Part shown: piece by piece, positions 42,996 to 52,583 of the stretch
Position numbering within the stretch: position 1 is the stretch's first letter
Layout of the letters: each line of letters begins with the position of its first letter
Source: Bacteroidaceae bacterium
Lineage (GTDB): Bacteria; Bacteroidota; Bacteroidia; Bacteroidales; Bacteroidaceae
Assembly (NCBI GenBank): GCA_017522915.1
Contig: JAFWXX010000029.1
Coordinates: 62,001 to 126,000 of the forward strand
Length of the DNA stretch: 64,000 nucleotides
Reading direction: 5' to 3'
Notes under the pieces: model-generated
Database searches by the model: none
Told to the model about the DNA's origin: nothing
What the model saw: the letters and a program-made list of their open reading frames with translations, nothing else
Made by a program: the position numbers and the translations under genes

Positions 42996-43454
42996 TTATT
43001 CAAGGTTCATATTCCAGTCTATGTCTAACTTTGCACCGCACTTGTCGCAGAATACCTGGTTGAAGTAAAGAGGTGTCATTATGCCTATTGACTTGCACTC
43101 AGGGCAATGGAACCTTGTGTCGGCTTTGCGTATGCGCTTAAGAAGCTCCTTGTAGAGTTCGGTCTCTTCTCTCTTGATAATGTCGTACCCTAACTTGTGA
43201 AGCAGCTTGAGCGTGTTCATGGCCATGGAACGGTCCATGTCTTTCTCTTTTTCGGAAAGTTCGGAGTATGGCATCATGCATGGGCTCTCTTTTTTCTCGT
43301 CATTCCTCTCCGGGCCATAGCTCCAGCCTTGTGCAATGCGTTCTACTGCCCAAATCTCATGCGCGTTTTCGGCAATAGCTTCGCGCAGTTCTGTCAGTTC
43401 TTCATCCAATTTTACATCAGAGATGTCTATCGGTTGCGGTTTGTAGGTTTTCAT
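42996..43454 (-). CDS. RyR domain protein with C-terminal zinc ribbon
   Basis: The 152-residue soluble protein starts with 'QPIDISDVKLDEEL', nearly the same linker as in the PrsW fusion. The RyR domain (about 29-92) has 'AHEIWAVERIAQGWSYGP', 'PCMMPYSELSEKEKDMDR' and 'LKLLHKLGYDI'. A short helix follows, then a zinc ribbon with C117-x2-C120 and C136-x2-C139. It has no membrane segment, so it probably acts in the cytoplasm as a partner of the two membrane-bound RyR proteins encoded on each side. Spacing is 11 nt from the channel-like gene and 22 nt to the protease gene. Confidence 0.85.
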   Translation of the reverse strand: MKTYKPQPIDISDVKLDEELTELREAIAENAHEIWAVERIAQGWSYGPERNDEKKESPCMMPYSELSEKEKDMDRSMAMNTLKLLHKLGYDIIKREETELYKELLKRIRKADTRFHCPECKSIGIMTPLYFNQVFCDKCGAKLDIDWNMNLE

Positions 43455-43465
43455 AGATATACGGT

Positions 43466-46210
43466 TTAATTGTTTTTGTTCTTGTTATTATACTTCCTGC
43501 ATGCGTAAGGGATTATCCTTGTCAGCTCTCTGTCGTACTCCGAGATATTATAGTCTATTTTGTCCAGTATCTTGTTTGAACAGATGTCAAGGTGCTTGTA
43601 CATGCTCTTCTTTTCCTTTTTTATTGCTTCTGAAGCGTCTTCATCCGGGATTTTTGCACTCTCCTGCTCTTCTGGAGTCAACGGGCTGTAGTGCATCAAC
43701 AGTTGCTCGATGACCCATCTGTTGTGCTCTACAAGGCCAAGAGTCTTTAACTCACCTTCGCTGAAGTCTCCTTCAAGAGGGTTGAATCCTCCGTTTCTTA
43801 TACAGCGTGCCTTGCTCCAGAATGAGTTGATGTTATAAATGTTCGACCATGTCATTGCTTGCTTTGTCTTGCCTTTGGACTGTGGCTCCTGCTCTCTATT
43901 CTCCTTAAGCTTATCGACGTATTCGGACAATTTTACTATATGCTCTATTTTTTTCTCGTAATTGTTTACATCGGAATTGCCGTTCTCTAAAAGCAGCAGA
44001 TATTCTTCTTTCCATTTATTGTACCACTCATCTGTTTCTGCCTTGTTCTCCAGCTTGTATGTTTCTATTCCTAGAATATCGGAAGCAGAAGCCTTTTTGC
44101 TCAGTTTCTTCTCGATACTGCACATGTTGTATGCTATACCGATATATTCCGATATTGTTTCTGCAAGTTCGTTTGCCGAGCAGTCATAGCATTTGTCGGC
44201 CATGCCGAATGCCTTGAGCTTCCCTTTGTATTTCCTGTTGCAGTTAAGATTGTCGATAATCTCAGTGTTGTATCTCTGGTAAACAAGAATCTGAAGCGTG
44301 TTCTTGCTGCTGTATATTGCTCCGGGGAGGTATATTGCAGTTGCGACGGCCCTGTTGTTTTCGGGGTTGCATATAGCAACTGTCAGCTTCGCATTATTGT
44401 CGGCACTGATGTCTGTAAGGTACTTGCGCACGACCTCGCTTTCGATGTTTCCATGTATGAACTCCCATTCAATGTCTATGAAATCTTCTCCGAGATATGT
44501 GCCTTTGAAAGGCGATTTGGAATCCTGGTCGGACAGAGGATTCTTCCAACGGCTCTCTTCGGTCTCAAAGAATATATCGTCTTGTCTTGCTGCATTGACA
44601 TATCTGTGCCTGGAGACAGAGAATAGCTCGCTGTATCTGCTGGTAAAGAAGTCCATCTCCTGTTTCATGTTGGGATCTATAAGGGTGATTCTTGTCCTCT
44701 TTTTCTTCTCTTCGAAGTTGGGATAGTGTGCTATGTGCGCAGCTTCGATTGCCATAGCTGTACCCATACGAGACATTCCTACAATGACAATATGTACATA
44801 CGAATCTTCATTCTCCTTTATTCCGGTTTCGCTTTCCAACGGAATGTAATTGTAACCTTTCTGTTCCGAGAAGAGTGAATTGTTCACGACTACATTCTGC
44901 GCCCACATCTCGTAGTAGTTGAACGGGCGGAATTTTAAACAGCCGGCATTGTCGATGTCGGTAATCTGCATAACATTGAAAGTGGTCTGGTACTCGAACA
45001 TCACATGAACAGTAATCTTATCCTTGTCGTTGGCGGTGCATATGCCGAGCTTTCTTCTTTTTTCAACAGACGACGCTGAACCGTATATGTTGGCAATATG
45101 CCTCATGCAGGTCATGTTCAAGGTGTCGTGGTACGATTCGATGTCATCGTCCCTGGAGTCCTCGCCAAGTATGTATATCTCTTTTGCTGTTTCGGGGTAG
45201 AGGCTCTTGATGTCCTTTACAGATGTCCTGCTGCCGTAACGTACAATTATTTTCTGCTCTTCGTAAATATTGAGCCCGGAGAACAATGTGTCTCTGAATT
45301 TGGCTACGTCACCCGATGTCTGGATTATAATGTAGGGCAATTTCCCGTCATCGCCGGGTTTCAGCAACTGTCTTACAATTCCGGGGGTTACGTCACTGCC
45401 TCCTATGATGATGTAGTGCGGAACCTTGCTGAGTACTCTCTTGTATGGTTCCTGTCCTTTTAGCCATCGTTCCTTGCGGCGTTCAATCCAGCTTATGATA
45501 GAAGTAATCATAAGGCCGTTGAACAGCAGTATTCCCAATGAGGTTACTATGGTTGTCCATATCCTTATCTCATGAGAGGTCAGCTGCTGGTTGCCTGGGT
45601 CAACAAAATGGTAATATGTTGACCAGAACAGTGATGGCGATGCGCTTTTCTCCAGTTCCTCGTTGAATACATCCGATTCATTTATGTTGAATATCATCAG
45701 TATTGCCGTGAAAAGAAACGGCAAGAGGAATACAAGGCTTATTGTCTTTCTGAGGAAATTGCCATGTATAAGATGCCAGTCGAATTTTATACCGTTTGCT
45801 GCAATCCGGCAGGCATAGATGATGTATCCTAAGCATACGTAGCTCAGCAGATAACAGAATGCTCTGTTCAGGTATGTTATACAAGCGTATTCCCTGATGC
45901 CGGCAAGCTCTGTTATCTCATGGTAGTGGATGCATAGGATAGCCGATGCTGCAAAAAAGAACGGAATAATCCACCTGTTTCTTCTGTGGAACTTGCTTTT
46001 GTACAACCCATGTGACTTAAGGAGTGCATGTACTGCTATGGGTACTGTGCTTCCTCCGATGTATAGAAGAAGGTTTGCTATAATGCTGTTGTCGTGCGAT
46101 GCCAATATCCATACAGAAGTAACTCCTACTATTGATAATGCTATATACATTATAATGGCGGGCAACCCCAAGGAGCAGTTATCGCCTGCTGTCTTCTCTT
46201 TTGTTATCAT
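43466..46210 (-). CDS. CASTOR/POLLUX-like membrane channel with two RCK-type Rossmann domains and a C-terminal RyR-like region
   Basis: The protein has 914 residues from the ATG of 'MITKEKTAGDN', next to a -7 box; the longer frame would start upstream of the promoter. About six transmembrane helices (16-242) come first. A segment at about 190-210, 'SLFWSTYYHFVDPGNQ', resembles the pore loop of CASTOR/POLLUX ion channels. Two Rossmann/TrkA-N-like domains follow ('YIIIGGSDVTPGIVRQLL', about 266; 'HIVIVGMSRMGTAMAIEA', about 473). A Lys/Glu helical linker then leads to a RyR-like C-terminus (about 822-906: 'LVEHNRWVIEQLLMHYSPL', 'YDRELTRIIPYA'). First gene of the RyR operon. Confidence 0.75.
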   Translation of the reverse strand: MITKEKTAGDNCSLGLPAIIMYIALSIVGVTSVWILASHDNSIIANLLLYIGGSTVPIAVHALLKSHGLYKSKFHRRNRWIIPFFFAASAILCIHYHEITELAGIREYACITYLNRAFCYLLSYVCLGYIIYACRIAANGIKFDWHLIHGNFLRKTISLVFLLPFLFTAILMIFNINESDVFNEELEKSASPSLFWSTYYHFVDPGNQQLTSHEIRIWTTIVTSLGILLFNGLMITSIISWIERRKERWLKGQEPYKRVLSKVPHYIIIGGSDVTPGIVRQLLKPGDDGKLPYIIIQTSGDVAKFRDTLFSGLNIYEEQKIIVRYGSRTSVKDIKSLYPETAKEIYILGEDSRDDDIESYHDTLNMTCMRHIANIYGSASSVEKRRKLGICTANDKDKITVHVMFEYQTTFNVMQITDIDNAGCLKFRPFNYYEMWAQNVVVNNSLFSEQKGYNYIPLESETGIKENEDSYVHIVIVGMSRMGTAMAIEAAHIAHYPNFEEKKKRTRITLIDPNMKQEMDFFTSRYSELFSVSRHRYVNAARQDDIFFETEESRWKNPLSDQDSKSPFKGTYLGEDFIDIEWEFIHGNIESEVVRKYLTDISADNNAKLTVAICNPENNRAVATAIYLPGAIYSSKNTLQILVYQRYNTEIIDNLNCNRKYKGKLKAFGMADKCYDCSANELAETISEYIGIAYNMCSIEKKLSKKASASDILGIETYKLENKAETDEWYNKWKEEYLLLLENGNSDVNNYEKKIEHIVKLSEYVDKLKENREQEPQSKGKTKQAMTWSNIYNINSFWSKARCIRNGGFNPLEGDFSEGELKTLGLVEHNRWVIEQLLMHYSPLTPEEQESAKIPDEDASEAIKKEKKSMYKHLDICSNKILDKIDYNISEYDRELTRIIPYACRKYNNKNKNN

Positions 46211-46232
46211 ATGATAGGGAAATATATAAATG

Positions 46233-46240
46233 CAAATATA
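46233..46240 (-). promoter_or_regulatory. -7 box of the RyR operon
   Basis: On the minus strand TATATTTG matches TAnnTTTG, 23 nt upstream of the ATG at 46210. This supports the shorter start and a leader of about 15 nt. No clear TTTG -33 box is seen. Confidence 0.55.
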
Positions 46241-46438
46241 TATTATTTTATGTAAAAAACAGACAGTAGGAGTGATTTTCATTAACTTGCCAATAATTAG
46301 GCATCTGCTTCTTTTTCGGCTCTGTTTCGTTATAGTCTCTGTTTTTTTTATTAATTTCGCAAGTTGAATTGCCTTTGGTGCTTTTGTGTTGCCTGGGCTA
46401 TGTATATTAACAGCAAGACAAATCAATAATTTTATAAT

Positions 46439-48199
46439 ATGTTCCGTACTAAGACTTGTGGCGAACTACGTTTGGCCAATGTTAATGAGAGCGTTACTTT
46501 AAGCGGCTGGGTACAGCGTGCACGTAAGATGGGCGGTATGACATTCGTCGATCTCCGTGACCGTTATGGCATTACGCAGCTTGTCTTCAGCGAGGACGCA
46601 AATGCCGAGTTGTGCGAGAAGGCTTCGCACCTTGGCCGTGAGTATGTAATTCAGGTAACCGGTATCGTGAGTGAGCGTCAGAGCAAGAACTCCAATATCG
46701 CTACCGGCGACATTGAGATAATCGTGAGTGAACTGAATATCCTCAACGAGGCTGCTACGCCTCCGTTCACCATTGAGAACAATACAGACGGCGGTGATGA
46801 CATACGCATGAAGTACCGTTATCTCGACCTTCGCCGTGAGGCAGTGCGCAAGAACCTCGAACTGCGTCACCAGATGACAATGGAGGTGCGCCGTTATCTC
46901 GATTCAATGAACTTCATCGAGGTTGAGACACCTATGCTCATCGCTTCAACGCCTGAGGGTGCGCGTGACTTCGTCGTTCCTTCACGCATGAATCCCGGTC
47001 AGTTCTATGCTCTTCCTCAGAGCCCTCAGCTCTTCAAGCAGCTGCTTATGGTATCGGGCTTCGACCGTTACTTCCAGATAGTGAAGTGTTTCCGCGACGA
47101 GGACCTGCGTGCCGACCGTCAGCCCGAATTCACTCAGATTGACTGCGAGATGAGTTTTGTAGAGCAGGAGGATGTAATCTCTTTGTTCGAAGGTATGGCA
47201 AAGCACCTCTTCAAGACAATACGCGGCGTTGAGCTTACAGAGCAGTTCCCGCGCATGACATGGCACGATGCCATGAAGTATTACGGCAGCGACAAGCCCG
47301 ATACACGTTTCGGCATGGAGTTCGTGGAGCTTATGGACATTATGAAAGGACACGGGTTCGGCGTCTTCGACAGTGCAGAGTATATCGGCGGTATTTGTGC
47401 CAAGGGTGCTGCGACATATACGCGCAAGCAGCTTGATGCGCTTACCGATTTTGTACGTCGTCCGCAAATAGGCGCGAAGGGTATGGTCTATGCACGTGTA
47501 GAGGCCGACGGCACTGTAAAGTCCAGCGTTGACAAGTTCTATACACAGGAAGTCCTTCAGGCAATGAAGGCTGCTTTCAATGCAGAACCGGGTGACCTTA
47601 TCCTCATCCTTAGCGGCGACGATACAATGAAGACACGCAAGCAGCTATGCGAGCTCCGTCTTGAGGTCGGCAGCCAGCTCGGCTTGCGCGACAAGAACAA
47701 GTTCTCTTGTCTCTGGGTGGTAGATTTCCCGCTCTTCGAATACAGCGAGGAAGAGGGCCGTTACATGGCAATGCATCATCCGTTCACTTCGCCGAAGCCT
47801 GAGGATATTCCTCTTCTCGATACAGATATGGGTGCTGTACGTGCCAATGCCTATGACATGGTCATCAACGGTGTAGAAGTAGGCGGCGGTTCAATACGTA
47901 TTTACGACAGCGAACTACAGAACAAGATGTTCGAACTTCTTGGCTTCACTCCTGAACGTGCACAGCAGCAGTTCGGCTGGTTGCTCGATGCCTTCAAGTA
48001 CGGTGCTCCTCCTCATGGCGGTCTTGCTTACGGTCTCGACCGTTGGGTGAGCCTGTTTGCAGGCCTCGATTCAATCCGCGACTGCATTGCGTTCCCTAAG
48101 AACAATTCAGGCCGCGATACAATGATTGATGCACCTTCGGTTCTTGAACAATCGCAGTTGGATGAATTGAACATTCTTGTTAATATTGAAGAGAAGTAA
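46439..48199 (+). CDS. aspS: Aspartyl-tRNA synthetase
   Basis: The 586-residue bacterial-type enzyme has an N-terminal OB-fold anticodon domain ('[23 protein letters not shown]'), class II motif 1 region ('[20 protein letters not shown]'), motif 2 '[19 protein letters not shown]', a GAD insert domain (about 290-410) and motif 3 '[11 protein letters not shown]'. It charges tRNA-Asp; whether it is discriminating or also charges tRNA-Asn cannot be judged reliably by eye. The small membrane-protein gene follows after one base, so the two share a transcript. Confidence 0.95.
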   Translation: MFRTKTCGELRLANVNESVTLSGWVQRARKMGGMTFVDLRDRYGITQLVFSEDANAELCEKASHLGREYVIQVTGIVSERQSKNSNIATGDIEIIVSELNILNEAATPPFTIENNTDGGDDIRMKYRYLDLRREAVRKNLELRHQMTMEVRRYLDSMNFIEVETPMLIASTPEGARDFVVPSRMNPGQFYALPQSPQLFKQLLMVSGFDRYFQIVKCFRDEDLRADRQPEFTQIDCEMSFVEQEDVISLFEGMAKHLFKTIRGVELTEQFPRMTWHDAMKYYGSDKPDTRFGMEFVELMDIMKGHGFGVFDSAEYIGGICAKGAATYTRKQLDALTDFVRRPQIGAKGMVYARVEADGTVKSSVDKFYTQEVLQAMKAAFNAEPGDLILILSGDDTMKTRKQLCELRLEVGSQLGLRDKNKFSCLWVVDFPLFEYSEEEGRYMAMHHPFTSPKPEDIPLLDTDMGAVRANAYDMVINGVEVGGGSIRIYDSELQNKMFELLGFTPERAQQQFGWLLDAFKYGAPPHGGLAYGLDRWVSLFAGLDSIRDCIAFPKNNSGRDTMIDAPSVLEQSQLDELNILVNIEEK

Positions 48200-48200
48200 T

Positions 48201-48371
48201 ATGGCGGAGAAAGCAAGAAAGAAGAGCGATGCCCGCATTGCCAAGGAGCGTAAGCGCAAGGCGGCTGCGCAGCGTCGCAGGATGGTCAAGCGAATTGCCA
48301 TAATTGTTGCTGCGATAGCATTTGCTACATTGATGATATTTGCATTTGCTGCGCCACCGAAGGCGTTGTAA
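48201..48371 (+). CDS. Small basic single-span membrane protein
   Basis: The 56-residue protein has a very basic N-terminal half (MAEKARKKSDARIAKERKRK, then RRRMVKR), a single transmembrane helix (IAIIVAAIAFATLMIFAFAA) and a short PPKAL tail. By charge it should be N-in. It starts one base after the aspS stop, so translation is likely coupled. I know of no function; similar small proteins downstream of aspS occur in related genomes as far as I recall. Confidence 0.75.
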   Translation: MAEKARKKSDARIAKERKRKAAAQRRRMVKRIAIIVAAIAFATLMIFAFAAPPKAL

Positions 48372-48375
48372 GCAT

Positions 48376-48427
48376 ATCAGCATAAAAAAATCAACTGCCG
48401 ATTGGCAGTTGATTTTTTTATGCTGAT
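48376..48427. terminator. Very long bidirectional terminator
   Basis: A 24-bp perfect stem (ATCAGCATAAAAAAATCAAC...TGCC with its complement) closes a GATT loop and has A7 and T7 tracts built into the arms. It serves the aspS transcript and the converging DPP-IV gene. Confidence 0.9.
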
Positions 48428-48437
48428 GCTTTCTCTG

Positions 48438-50636
48438 TTACTTGAGATTCTTCTTGAAGAAGTCGGCAATGCGCTCGAACAGGTGGAAACGGGTGTTGGC
48501 ACCGTGGTAGATGCTGTGGTTGCTGTCGGTGTAGAGTGCAACCTCGAACTTCTTGTTGGCCTGTGTAAGTGCATTGATGTAGTGAATCATGTTGCGCAAG
48601 TGTACATTGTCGTCTGCTGTGCCGTGTACGAGCAACAGATGACCGTTGAGCTTGCTTGCATTGACTATGGCTGACCCTGCATCGTATCCCTCCTTGTTCT
48701 CCTTTGGAGTACGCATGTAGCGCTCGGTGTAGATTGTATCGTAGAAACGCCAGTCAGTAGGTGCTGCAACAGCTACTCCTGCCTTGAAGACCGCTTCGTC
48801 CTGGCTCATGGACATGATTGTGTTGTAACCGCCGAAGCTCCATCCCCAGATGCCGATGTTGTCCTTGTCAACGTAGGGTAGTGTGCCCAGGTACTTTGCG
48901 GCCTCTACCTGGTCGCCCGGCTCATACTTTCCTATGCTAAGGTATGTACACTTGCCGAACTTGGTTCCGCGTCCGCCTGTTCCGCGTCCGTCAACACATA
49001 CCATGATGAATCCTTCGCCTGCCATGTAGCTTTCGAACATGGCATTGCCATAGTTGCCCATGTGCCAGTTGTCTGTAACCTGCTGAGAGTAAGGTCCGCT
49101 GTACTGGAACATTACGACAGGGTATTTCTTTGAAGCATCGAAGCCGTACGGCTTTATCATCCAACCGTTGAGCTCAACTCCATCACTTGTCTTGAATGTG
49201 AAGAACTCCTTGCCCGGCATGTCAAACTTCGCCAGTTTCTCTTTAAGCTCGCTGTTGTCGATAAGCCTCTTCAGCTCCTTGCCGTTGTTGTCCTTTACTG
49301 CTACGATGTGCGGTGTGTTGATGTTTGAGAAGGTGTTTACAAAGTATTTCATGCCTTTGCTGAAGACTGCCTTGTTTGTTCCGTTCTCATCGGTGAGCCT
49401 TGTCTTCTTGCCCTTGGCATTTACCTTATATATGCACTCACGCAGAGGGCTTCCTTCGTTGCTTGAGTAGTAGAACTCGTTCTTCTTGCTGTCCCAGCCA
49501 TAGAAGTTCTTTACCTCGAACTCGCCGCTTGTGATTGGACGTACAAGCTCGCCTGCCAATGTGTAGAGATAGAGCTGGTTGTAACCGCTGCGCTCGCTGT
49601 GAAGAACGAAGTTGTTGTCGAAGAACTCAATTCCTGTATATACGTTCTCGTTGAGATAGGTGTCGCTCTCTTCGCGCATGATGGTCTTGCTTATGCCCGA
49701 AAGCGGGTTCACGGCCTGTATCTCCATTACACTCTGGTGACGGTTGAGGGTGAGCACTGCAAGCATTGCCGGGTCTTTGGTGAACTTGATTCTTGGGATA
49801 TATCCCTCTTCGGGGATGTTCACGTCGAGCTTGCGTGTAACACGGCTCTTGATGTCGAATGAGTGTACCGATATCTTTGCGTTCTTGGCTCCGGCTACCG
49901 GATACTTGAAGCTGTATGGCTTGCTGAAGTCGAAATATTCATTGCTCTGGCCACCGTTGTACATTGGCATGTCGTACATCATGACTTCGCTCTCGTCGTA
50001 CTTGATGTATGCAATGACCTTGCTGTCGGCACTGAAGTCGTATGAACAGTTGTTCATGAACTCCTCTTCGTTCACCCAGTCGGGTATGCCGTTTATTATC
50101 TTGCGGAACTCGCCGTCCTGTGTAATCTGCGACTCACTGTTGCCGAAGAGCAACTTTACAAGGAAAATGTTGTTGTCGCGTACGAATGCAACCATTGTGC
50201 CGTCGGGCGAGAATTTGGGAACCTGCTGTGCACCGTTCTGTGACAGAGGCTCAGCTGTGTTGTTCTTGCGGTTGAAGATGAAGTGCTCTGCAGTGAATGA
50301 GTTGCGGTAGATGCCGCGTGTCTTTGTCTGCAGCAGTATTAGCCTTTCGTCGGGCGAGAACTGGTAGCCGTCTATTCTCTTTCCCTCGAAACCGCGTGCT
50401 GTAGCCGCATTGAAAAGAGTTTCGACAATCTCTCCGTTCCTGAAAGAACCCATGAGAATCATGCTTCTGTCGTCGCTCATGCGGGCGAAGTGCTCGCCGT
50501 CGGCCATTGGCTCTATGGCTGCATAGGTCTTTGGCCAGAAGCCGCCGTACATTACATCGCGTAACGTGACATTGTTCCCGGCATAAGCCGAAATTGTCAT
50601 TGCAATAAATGCAAATAATGAAAATAGATGTTTCAT
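48438..50636 (-). CDS. Dipeptidyl-peptidase IV family serine peptidase (S9B)
   Basis: The 732-residue protein has a signal peptide (MKHLFSLFAFIAMTISAYA). The N-terminal part is a DPP-IV beta-propeller (about 40-460: 'PKFSPDGTMVAFVRDNNIFLV', 'DWVNEEEFM', where the EE pair binds the substrate amino terminus). The C-terminal alpha/beta-hydrolase has 'GTGGRGTKFGKCTY', GWSFGGYNT (Ser about 600), HGTADDNVH (Asp about 675) and SNHSIY (His about 707). It should release X-Pro or X-Ala dipeptides in the periplasm, supplying an asaccharolytic or mixed diet. Last gene of the minus-strand run that starts at lon, 15 nt after the carbonic anhydrase gene. Confidence 0.92.
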   Translation of the reverse strand: MKHLFSLFAFIAMTISAYAGNNVTLRDVMYGGFWPKTYAAIEPMADGEHFARMSDDRSMILMGSFRNGEIVETLFNAATARGFEGKRIDGYQFSPDERLILLQTKTRGIYRNSFTAEHFIFNRKNNTAEPLSQNGAQQVPKFSPDGTMVAFVRDNNIFLVKLLFGNSESQITQDGEFRKIINGIPDWVNEEEFMNNCSYDFSADSKVIAYIKYDESEVMMYDMPMYNGGQSNEYFDFSKPYSFKYPVAGAKNAKISVHSFDIKSRVTRKLDVNIPEEGYIPRIKFTKDPAMLAVLTLNRHQSVMEIQAVNPLSGISKTIMREESDTYLNENVYTGIEFFDNNFVLHSERSGYNQLYLYTLAGELVRPITSGEFEVKNFYGWDSKKNEFYYSSNEGSPLRECIYKVNAKGKKTRLTDENGTNKAVFSKGMKYFVNTFSNINTPHIVAVKDNNGKELKRLIDNSELKEKLAKFDMPGKEFFTFKTSDGVELNGWMIKPYGFDASKKYPVVMFQYSGPYSQQVTDNWHMGNYGNAMFESYMAGEGFIMVCVDGRGTGGRGTKFGKCTYLSIGKYEPGDQVEAAKYLGTLPYVDKDNIGIWGWSFGGYNTIMSMSQDEAVFKAGVAVAAPTDWRFYDTIYTERYMRTPKENKEGYDAGSAIVNASKLNGHLLLVHGTADDNVHLRNMIHYINALTQANKKFEVALYTDSNHSIYHGANTRFHLFERIADFFKKNLK

Positions 50637-50651
50637 AATGGTTTATTTTGT

Positions 50652-51173
50652 TTAGTTTTTATCTTTGTACCACGAGGCATACATTATATAGTCGTTGGCT
50701 ATACGTTCGACAATATCCTTCTGTTGTTCCTTGCTAACCTCCTTTATCTTCTTTGCCGGTACGCCGGCGTATATCCAGCCGCCTTCTACCCGCATACCGG
50801 ATGTAATTAGTGCATTTGCAGCAACGATGGCTCCGCTCTCAACTACGGCATTGTCGAGCACTGTGGCACCCATGCCTATAAGGCAGTTCTCCTCAATTGT
50901 CGCTCCGTGTATTGTCGCGTTATGCCCGATAGAGACATTGTCCCCGATTATTGTCTTTGAACGCTGGTAGAGCGCGTGAACTACGGCACCGTCTTGTATG
51001 TTGACATTGTTGCCGATTGTGATACTGTTTACATCTCCGCGCAGCACGGTTCCGTACCATACCGAGCAGTTGTCGCCAATAGTCACGTCACCGATGACTG
51101 CTGCAGTCTCTGCCAGGAAACAATTTTCGCCAATCTTAGGCACGAACCCTCTTACTTCCTTTATTATAGCCAT
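50652..51173 (-). CDS. Gamma-class carbonic anhydrase family protein
   Basis: The 173-residue left-handed beta-helix protein is made of hexapeptide repeats ('VTIGDNCSVWYGTVLRGD', 'ITIGNNVNIQDGAVVHA'). The three zinc-binding histidines are present: H66, H84 and H89, with the 5-residue spacing of the last two typical of gamma carbonic anhydrases, and R45 and D47 in the LRGD motif. Activity is uncertain because many family members (YrdA, PaaY) are weak or inactive. It begins 6 nt after the helicase gene. Confidence 0.85.
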   Translation of the reverse strand: MAIIKEVRGFVPKIGENCFLAETAAVIGDVTIGDNCSVWYGTVLRGDVNSITIGNNVNIQDGAVVHALYQRSKTIIGDNVSIGHNATIHGATIEENCLIGMGATVLDNAVVESGAIVAANALITSGMRVEGGWIYAGVPAKKIKEVSKEQQKDIVERIANDYIMYASWYKDKN

Positions 51174-51179
51174 TCCTCT

Positions 51180-52577
51180 TTACTCCTTATTGCTGTTCTC
51201 TCTATTTGTCCGATGGTAGCGGCGTCTGCGGTTATTCCTTTTCTTTGGCGCGTCACCGGGTGCACCTTGCGCTTCGGTTTTCTGCTTTGGAGCTGCCGGG
51301 GCTTTGCTTTCGTTTTTTTTGCCTTTGTCATTGCGCCTTTTGCCGCTTCCTTTCCTGTCGCTTCTTCCGTGTGTCTTTCTGTTGCGCCCGTTCCTGCCTT
51401 TTGCACCTCGTTTCTCCTTTTTCTTAGGTTCGTAGGCCGGTGCTTCTCCCAATTCGGCCGGCACTTCCATCTTCGGTACATCCTGCTCGATGAAATCCTC
51501 TATGCGCTTGAAGTACTCCTGGTCTTCCTGCGACACGAATGTTATGGCACGTCCTTTTGTTCCTGCACGTGCAGTACGTCCTATTCGGTGTATGTAGTCG
51601 TCGCAGTCGCGTGGCACATCGTAGTTTATTACGATGCGTATGTCGTCGATGTCTATTCCTCTGGCAAGAATGTCTGTAGCCACAATCATGTCAATCTTGC
51701 GGCTTTTGTACTGGTACATTATTTCGTCGCGTTCGCTCTGGCTGAGGTCGCTATGCATCTCGCCTACATTGAAGCCATGCTTCCTTATGGTCCTGGCAAT
51801 CTCCTTTACCTTTGTCTTGCGCGATGCAAAGAGTATGACCCTCTCGCTGCTCTCGCTGTCGAAGATACTGTTTATGATTCCGAGTTTCTGTCCTTCATGG
51901 CATATATATGCCTGTTGTGTGATTCCGTCGGCAGGCTTTGCAAGAGCGAGTGTTACCTGAAGAGGGTCGGTGAGAAGGTCGCTTGCAAGCTTGCGTATCT
52001 CTTCGGGCATGGTTGCCGAGAACAGCATTGTCTGCCTCTTCTTCGGGAGCTGCTTTGCGATTGTCATAATATCGTTGCAGAATCCCATGTCGAGCATGCG
52101 GTCGGCCTCGTCAAGAATGAAGAACGAAACCTTTGAAAGGTCGATGTTGCCTAATGTAATATGGCTTATGAGCCTTCCGGGAGTAGCCACTATTATATCG
52201 GCTCCCTTTGCCATTCCACGCAGCTCCTGTTCGTATCGTTGTCCGTCATTTCCTCCATATATGGCAACGCTCGATACCTGCATGAAGTATGTGAATCCCT
52301 CTAACTGCCTGTCTATCTGCTGTGCAAGCTCTCTTGTCGGAGCCATTATAACGCAGTTTATTGCATCTTCGGGGTACTCTCCTGTGCATAGCCTGTTAAG
52401 CACCGGCAACAGGTAGGCTGCAGTCTTTCCTGTTCCGGTCTGCGCTACGCCTATGAGGTCACGTCCATCCATCAGGGGCTGCAGTGTCTGTTCCTGTATA
52501 GGCGTGCACTTCTCGAAACGCATTGCGTCGAGAGCGTCAAGTACTTCGTCTTCGAAATCAAAATCGGTAAAATACAT
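51180..52577 (-). CDS. DEAD-box RNA helicase (RhlE-like)
   Basis: The 465-residue protein has Q motif 'CTPIQEQTLQPLM', motif I AQTGTGKT, Ia PTRELAQQ, II DEAD, III SAT, 'ATDILARGIDIDDI' (V) and HRIGRTAR (VI). The C-terminal tail (about 385-465) is rich in Lys, Arg, Gly and Asn, as in RhlE-type helicases, and should bind RNA. The role is RNA remodelling in ribosome assembly, decay or cold adaptation. It sits 6 nt after the LptF/G gene and 6 nt before the carbonic anhydrase gene, within an operon. Confidence 0.92.
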   Translation of the reverse strand: MYFTDFDFEDEVLDALDAMRFEKCTPIQEQTLQPLMDGRDLIGVAQTGTGKTAAYLLPVLNRLCTGEYPEDAINCVIMAPTRELAQQIDRQLEGFTYFMQVSSVAIYGGNDGQRYEQELRGMAKGADIIVATPGRLISHITLGNIDLSKVSFFILDEADRMLDMGFCNDIMTIAKQLPKKRQTMLFSATMPEEIRKLASDLLTDPLQVTLALAKPADGITQQAYICHEGQKLGIINSIFDSESSERVILFASRKTKVKEIARTIRKHGFNVGEMHSDLSQSERDEIMYQYKSRKIDMIVATDILARGIDIDDIRIVINYDVPRDCDDYIHRIGRTARAGTKGRAITFVSQEDQEYFKRIEDFIEQDVPKMEVPAELGEAPAYEPKKKEKRGAKGRNGRNRKTHGRSDRKGSGKRRNDKGKKNESKAPAAPKQKTEAQGAPGDAPKKRNNRRRRYHRTNRENSNKE

Positions 52578-52583
52578 AATAGC

